Assembly: GCA_047638395.1 (NCBI GenBank)
Contig: JBLIMV010000002.1
Coordinates: 124,001-188,000, forward strand
Length of the DNA stretch: 64,000 bases
Reading direction: 5' to 3'
Origin: CAXBCP01 sp047638395
GTDB taxonomy: Bacteria; Pseudomonadota; Alphaproteobacteria; MPNO01; UBA830
Shown: piece after piece, positions 60,220-64,000 of the stretch
How positions within the stretch are numbered: the first letter of the stretch is position 1
Layout: every line of letters starts with the position of its first letter
Translations under genes and position numbers: made by a program
Notes under the pieces: generated by a model
Told to the model about the DNA's origin: nothing
Databases searched by the model: none
What the model saw: the letters and a program-made list of their open reading frames with translations, nothing else

Positions 60220-61146
60220 ATGGCAGTCTCCAAGAAGAACGAGCCCAAAAACATTTCCGAGATCAAATCGTTGATTCGTACTGCCGAAACCCTGACCGAG
60301 GCCCTGCCCTATCTTCAGGAATTCGGCGGCAAGACCTTCGTCATCAAGTATGGCGGACACGCGATGGGCGACGCCCGGCTCGCCGAACAGTTTGCGAGCG
60401 ACATCGTTCTGCTGAAACAGGTCGGTATCAACCCGGTCATCGTCCATGGCGGCGGCCCGCAGATCGGCCGGATGCTGAAGCAGCTCAAGATCGAAAGTGA
60501 ATTTATCGACGGGCTTCGGGTCACCGACAAACGGACCGTCGAAATCGTCGAGATGGTGCTGGCAGGATCGATCAACAAAGAGGTCGTCACCGCGATCAAC
60601 GATGCCGGGGGCACCGCCGTCGGTATATCAGGCAAGGACGGAAACCTGATCCGGGCGGAGAAGCTAAAACATCGCCAGAAGACCGATTCCAACATCGAGA
60701 AAGTCGTCGATCTAGGTTTTGTCGGCGTCCCCGTTGCCATCAACACGAAGGTTCTCGATACGCTGGCCGGATCGCACATGATCCCGGTCATTGCCCCGCT
60801 CGGGATCGGCGAGGGCGGCACCACCTACAACATCAATGCCGATACCGCCGCCGGTGCCATTGCCGGCGCGATCGGGGCGACCCGCCTTTTGATGCTGACC
60901 GACGTGACCGGCGTGCTGAACAAGAAAGGCGAGCTGATCACCGATATCACGGCACGCCAGGCAAAAGCGCTGATTAAAAACGGCACCATTACGGGCGGTA
61001 TGATCCCCAAGATCGAGACCTGTCTGGACGCCGTCAAAGAGGGTGTCGAGGCATCGGTCATCATGGATGGCCGCGTACCGCATGCGTTGCTGCTTGAAAT
61101 ATTCACCGAGCACGGCGCCGGCACCATGATCCGCGCCAAAAAATAA
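60220..61146 (+). CDS. argB: Acetylglutamate kinase
   Basis: Phosphorylates N-acetylglutamate in arginine synthesis. 308 residues: KYGGHAMGD, VHGGGPQIG, VGISGKDGNLI and GGMIPKIETCLDAV are the family motifs. At this length it has an N-terminal helical extension absent from the 258-residue E. coli enzyme. In other bacteria that extension marks the hexameric, arginine-inhibited type, so feedback control by arginine is likely. It ends the cluster and is convergent with a DUF2336 gene 18 bases away. Confidence 0.97.
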   Translation: MAVSKKNEPKNISEIKSLIRTAETLTEALPYLQEFGGKTFVIKYGGHAMGDARLAEQFASDIVLLKQVGINPVIVHGGGPQIGRMLKQLKIESEFIDGLRVTDKRTVEIVEMVLAGSINKEVVTAINDAGGTAVGISGKDGNLIRAEKLKHRQKTDSNIEKVVDLGFVGVPVAINTKVLDTLAGSHMIPVIAPLGIGEGGTTYNINADTAAGAIAGAIGATRLLMLTDVTGVLNKKGELITDITARQAKALIKNGTITGGMIPKIETCLDAVKEGVEASVIMDGRVPHALLLEIFTEHGAGTMIRAKK

Positions 61147-61164
61147 CAACCGGACGTCTCTGAC

Positions 61165-62424
61165 CTAGCCGCCGAAGAATTCCACCTGCCAGGCCAGGTC
61201 CTTTTCAGACATCGCGTAATTCCCGCCCCGCGGCTTGATCGCCTCCGACGGAGATACTTTTGCAAGCCGGAGCTGCAGCTGGTGCGCAAGCTCCGCGGAC
61301 AATCCCGCCTTCCAGGACAGTGCCGCAACGCCCTTGGCGCTGGCGAGCGAGAAAGCCTTGCGCACGGCGGGGCCGGCTGTCTCACCCAGGACCGCTATCG
61401 CCTCGATCACAAACTGCCGGTCACCCCGCAGCATCGCTGCCTTCACGTCGCTTTCGGTCAGTCTTTGTTCGGCATATAGCCTGCGGACTTTCTCCGACGC
61501 GGGCTCGTCATCGTCGCTATCGACACCAGCATCACCCAGTCGGCGCCGAACGCCTTCACCGATCGCGTCGGTGACACTGGTATCCAGATCTTTGCGGGCA
61601 GCAAGTGTCTCGAGAAGAGCTTCCGTCACGAAGCGTGACAGGGCGGAGCCTGCCCGCGCCGACAGGGAAGGCCGGGCCACCAAGGGTGCGTGCCAGGCGT
61701 CCTGATCGGCTGCACTGTCGACGATCCTGTCCAGTGTCTCTTCGCGAATCTGTGCGCTTTTGTTCGAAAGAAGCGTGGTGATGACATCCGTATCGTCGGT
61801 GGCAACGATTGCATCGGTCACATCGGCGCCGAGCGCATGACGACCGGAGATAGCGTGAAGCGCCGCGCGGACCGGGCCGCTTTCGATGATCTCGACCAGA
61901 AACTCATCCGACAAAAGGGGCGAATTCCCCAGAACGGGCACGCAGACAGCTTCATCCGGATCGCGCGCCAGCTGCTCGATCACGGAAGCGGGCACACCTT
62001 TGGCGTCTTTCAGGGAGTCTGAAAGTACTCTGCGAATTTTGACGGCTTCGTCACGCGCCAGGTTTTCGAGAATACCGGTGACGATATCGCCCGCGCGATC
62101 GCGTTCGGCGGCGGACAGTTCGGGCGCAAGCGCTGCGATCTTGTAGGCAACCCGTTCCCTCACGGCATCGTCAGCATCTTTCGACAGGACTTCGTCCGCC
62201 TGAACCGGCGTGGACGGATTGGCCGCGATCTCGGCGCGGACTCCGGCATCGGAATCCTCGGCCAGAAAATACAGGATTTCGGGTTGAACGTTTGCGCGCT
62301 TCGCCAGTTTCCGGCGCGCGCCGGTATTCGGATCTGCGGCCCGCGATTTCGCCTGATCGTATTCCATCATCGCGCCGCCCTGCCGGCGGCCAAGCGACAT
62401 CAGTCCCGATAGTAAGCTGCTCAT
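61165..62424 (-). CDS. DUF2336 domain protein (paralog C, beside a diguanylate cyclase)
   Basis: A 419-residue protein of short helical repeats. The N-terminus (VQPEILYFLAEDSDAGVRAEIAANPSTPVQADEVL) reads like HEAT or leucine-rich-variant repeats, followed by the DUF2336 body and a C-terminal SLASAKGVAALSWKAGLS. It is much more divergent from paralogs A and B than they are from each other. Its ATG overlaps the stop of the GGDEF gene by four bases (ATGA), so the two are translationally coupled. It may bind the cyclase or its product's target. Function unknown. Confidence 0.85.
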   Translation of the reverse strand: MSSLLSGLMSLGRRQGGAMMEYDQAKSRAADPNTGARRKLAKRANVQPEILYFLAEDSDAGVRAEIAANPSTPVQADEVLSKDADDAVRERVAYKIAALAPELSAAERDRAGDIVTGILENLARDEAVKIRRVLSDSLKDAKGVPASVIEQLARDPDEAVCVPVLGNSPLLSDEFLVEIIESGPVRAALHAISGRHALGADVTDAIVATDDTDVITTLLSNKSAQIREETLDRIVDSAADQDAWHAPLVARPSLSARAGSALSRFVTEALLETLAARKDLDTSVTDAIGEGVRRRLGDAGVDSDDDEPASEKVRRLYAEQRLTESDVKAAMLRGDRQFVIEAIAVLGETAGPAVRKAFSLASAKGVAALSWKAGLSAELAHQLQLRLAKVSPSEAIKPRGGNYAMSEKDLAWQVEFFGG

Positions 62425-63986
62425 CCCGTTTCCTGCAGATCGTTTTCCGGCACCTCTTTGGGCGCGGTTGTTTCCGTTTCGCCCGTTTGTTCCGGCTGTG
62501 CTTCGGCGGCAATGACGTAGCCGGATTTCCCGCCATGCTTGATGTCATACATCGCTGCGTCCGCACGCGCCGTAAGGTCGGCGACGGTTTCATTCGCGCC
62601 CTCGGCGTCAAACACCGCAACACCGACGGAAATCCCAAGCGGCTTGTCCGGTGCGCCGGAATAGATACGCAGTCCTCTGGAGGCTGCGATCAGCCCGGCC
62701 GCCCGTTTCTTTGCGACACCCTGGTCTGTGCGGTCCATCCACATGGCGAACTCGTCGCCGCCAAGCCGGGCAACCAGGTCGCCCGGACGGGTCTGCGTCA
62801 CCAGAAGATCGGCAAGAGCGATCAACGCCTCATCACCGCGCTGGTGGCCATGGACGTCGTTGACGGCCTTGAAGTTGTCGAGATCGACATAAAACAGCGA
62901 CCCGTCAGACCCGCCGGCACCGGCGCGCGCCGTGCGGTCGGCAAGTTCCGCCAGAAACGCCCGGCGGTTAAGCAGGCCGGTCATTTCATCGGTCCGGGCC
63001 ATCGCCTCAAGCTTGTGGTGGCTGTCGACCTGAGCGATCAGAATGGCAAACTGGTTCGCAAGTTCGTCACAGAACCGGCGCTCATCATCGCTGAAAGCAT
63101 TGTCTTCCAGCTTGCGCGAGACGAGCAGCACAGCAATCACCGAATCCTGAAAAACGACGGGCGCACAAAGATGAAAACACTCGCTGTCGGCCGCCGTGAC
63201 CAGCGACCGGCTTTCGGCCATCCGGTTGAAAACCGTCTTGAGGACCGGCGCATCTTTATCACCGGTGTCTTGCGCGCTGACGAGAAGCTGGAACGTGCCA
63301 TCTTCATCGGGGCGGCGAATATCGGCGTAATCTGCCGCAAGCGTGTCACGGGTTTCAGCCAATGCGGATGCGAGAACGTTATCGGGATCAAATTCGCAAC
63401 TCGCCGCACGCACGATACGGGCCATGGCCGCGTCCCGGTACTGCAGGGCGGCAAAGGCCGCGTTCTGGCGGCGTTCTTCGGTCACATCCCGACACACGCC
63501 CCGGGCGCCCGCATAAACACCGGCATCGTCCACGATCGGAATGGCCGACGTGCTCAGACAGGCATCTCTGCCGTTGGACGCACGCAGCCAGATATCGACA
63601 TCGCGCACAGCCGCGCGCGCTTCGAACGGCGTTTCAGCGGGTTGGCCACCGCCCTCCGCCAGGAAGCGCTTTGCCGGTGCGCCGATCAATTCTTCCGGGC
63701 GGTATCCCAGTGTCAGTCCCGGTGAGACAAAAACAAACCCGCCGGCAGCATCTGTTTCCCACGCGAAGTCGCCGGACACCTCAACGATTTCCTTGAAACG
63801 CCGCCGAGATTCGACCAGCGCATCGATAAGCGCCCGATCGGGGCGTTCACCGGTCCGTTCACCACCTCGTTCACCCTGGGGGATTGTTTTGGCTTTGGCA
63901 GGTGGTCCGGAAAGTTCTGCCACTGGAGCAACCGGCGCCGTCGAGGCGCTGGCGCTTGGGCGGGTTTTGATCAATCCAAACAGCAT
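62421..63986 (-). CDS. PAS-GAF-GGDEF diguanylate cyclase
   Basis: A 521-residue soluble protein. After a low-complexity N-terminus come a PAS domain (FAWETDAAGGFVFVSPGLTLGYRPEEL, about residues 73-110), a GAF-like domain (about residues 190-320), and a GGDEF domain. The active motif is GGDEF at residues 409-413. An RxxD inhibitory site (RPGD) lies five residues before it, so product feedback is likely. There is no EAL domain, so it should make c-di-GMP. The next gene is a DUF2336 protein in the same operon. No membrane helix is seen. Confidence 0.92.
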   Translation of the reverse strand: MLFGLIKTRPSASASTAPVAPVAELSGPPAKAKTIPQGERGGERTGERPDRALIDALVESRRRFKEIVEVSGDFAWETDAAGGFVFVSPGLTLGYRPEELIGAPAKRFLAEGGGQPAETPFEARAAVRDVDIWLRASNGRDACLSTSAIPIVDDAGVYAGARGVCRDVTEERRQNAAFAALQYRDAAMARIVRAASCEFDPDNVLASALAETRDTLAADYADIRRPDEDGTFQLLVSAQDTGDKDAPVLKTVFNRMAESRSLVTAADSECFHLCAPVVFQDSVIAVLLVSRKLEDNAFSDDERRFCDELANQFAILIAQVDSHHKLEAMARTDEMTGLLNRRAFLAELADRTARAGAGGSDGSLFYVDLDNFKAVNDVHGHQRGDEALIALADLLVTQTRPGDLVARLGGDEFAMWMDRTDQGVAKKRAAGLIAASRGLRIYSGAPDKPLGISVGVAVFDAEGANETVADLTARADAAMYDIKHGGKSGYVIAAEAQPEQTGETETTAPKEVPENDLQETG

Positions 63987-64000
63987 CCGATCAGCCGTTC

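Noticed and set aside
62292..63725. 477-residue plus-strand frame opposite the GGDEF gene
   Set aside because: Antisense shadow; the minus strand carries PAS, GAF and GGDEF motifs.

Overview
The window is GC-rich chromosomal DNA from an alphaproteobacterium, probably a Rhodospirillales-like lineage. The grounds are: the order rpmH-rnpA-yidD-yidC-engB-argB (56727-61146); three DUF2336 proteins; sequences matching the CtrA box (TTAA-N7-TTAA) upstream of two of them; an apparent ydbH-ynbE-ydbL operon; and many genes for acyl-CoA and aromatic metabolism. The genus is inference. I found no rRNA, tRNA, CRISPR array, prophage or intact insertion sequence. Coding density is high, and the only gene-free stretch above 300 bases is 56350-56726.

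Layout. 1-707: end of an unassigned protein, closed by a strong bidirectional terminator. 787-3321 (minus): panB, panC and a flavin reductase. 3442-12878 (plus): gamma-glutamyltransferase with a DMT exporter, an RlmI-type rRNA methyltransferase, two tandem glutathione S-transferases separated by a palindromic element, a second DMT exporter, and ydbH-ynbE-ydbL for envelope lipid transport. 12935-17941: an HpaB-type flavin monooxygenase with a CaiB-type CoA transferase (minus), then an MFS transporter and an HMG-CoA lyase-like enzyme (plus). 17979-21621: a Nudix hydrolase, a small unknown protein, and two paralogous DUF2336 genes with CtrA-like boxes and a phased GAATTC array. 21732-28211: an orphan xanthine-dehydrogenase-type molybdenum subunit, a Rieske oxygenase, a flavoprotein with a short 2Fe-2S partner, and a di-iron ferritin-like protein.

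28354-34813 (minus): tkt, gap and pgk, then 3-hydroxybutyrate dehydrogenase and a patatin phospholipase. 35003-38991 (plus): two SDRs, an enlarged asparaginase-like protein with altered active-site residues, and a TauE/SafE exporter. 39025-48436 (minus): a long catabolic block with 3-hydroxyacyl-CoA dehydrogenase, nitronate monooxygenase, a PaaG-like isomerase, a DUF123 nuclease, a lipoate-ligase-like protein, a PaaK-like protein without a visible P-loop, a ThDP enzyme, a GST and an isochorismatase-type hydrolase. 48581-51780 (plus): a two-subunit Rieske dioxygenase and an HcaT-like MFS transporter.

51820-56349 (minus): a small membrane protein, an orphan sensor histidine kinase, a Cys-Asn-Pro repeat exported protein, and a disulfide oxidoreductase with a TVP38/TMEM64 membrane protein. 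56658-61146 (plus): the ribosome, RNase P and membrane-insertion cluster with a near-consensus promoter. 61165-63986 (minus): a PAS-GAF-GGDEF diguanylate cyclase overlapping a third DUF2336 gene.

The most notable signals are the DUF2336/CtrA/GGDEF set with its 11-bp phased array, the CNP-repeat protein, the asparaginase-like protein with a substituted catalytic pair, and the ThDP/PaaK-like/lipoate-ligase-like trio whose motifs depart from their families.
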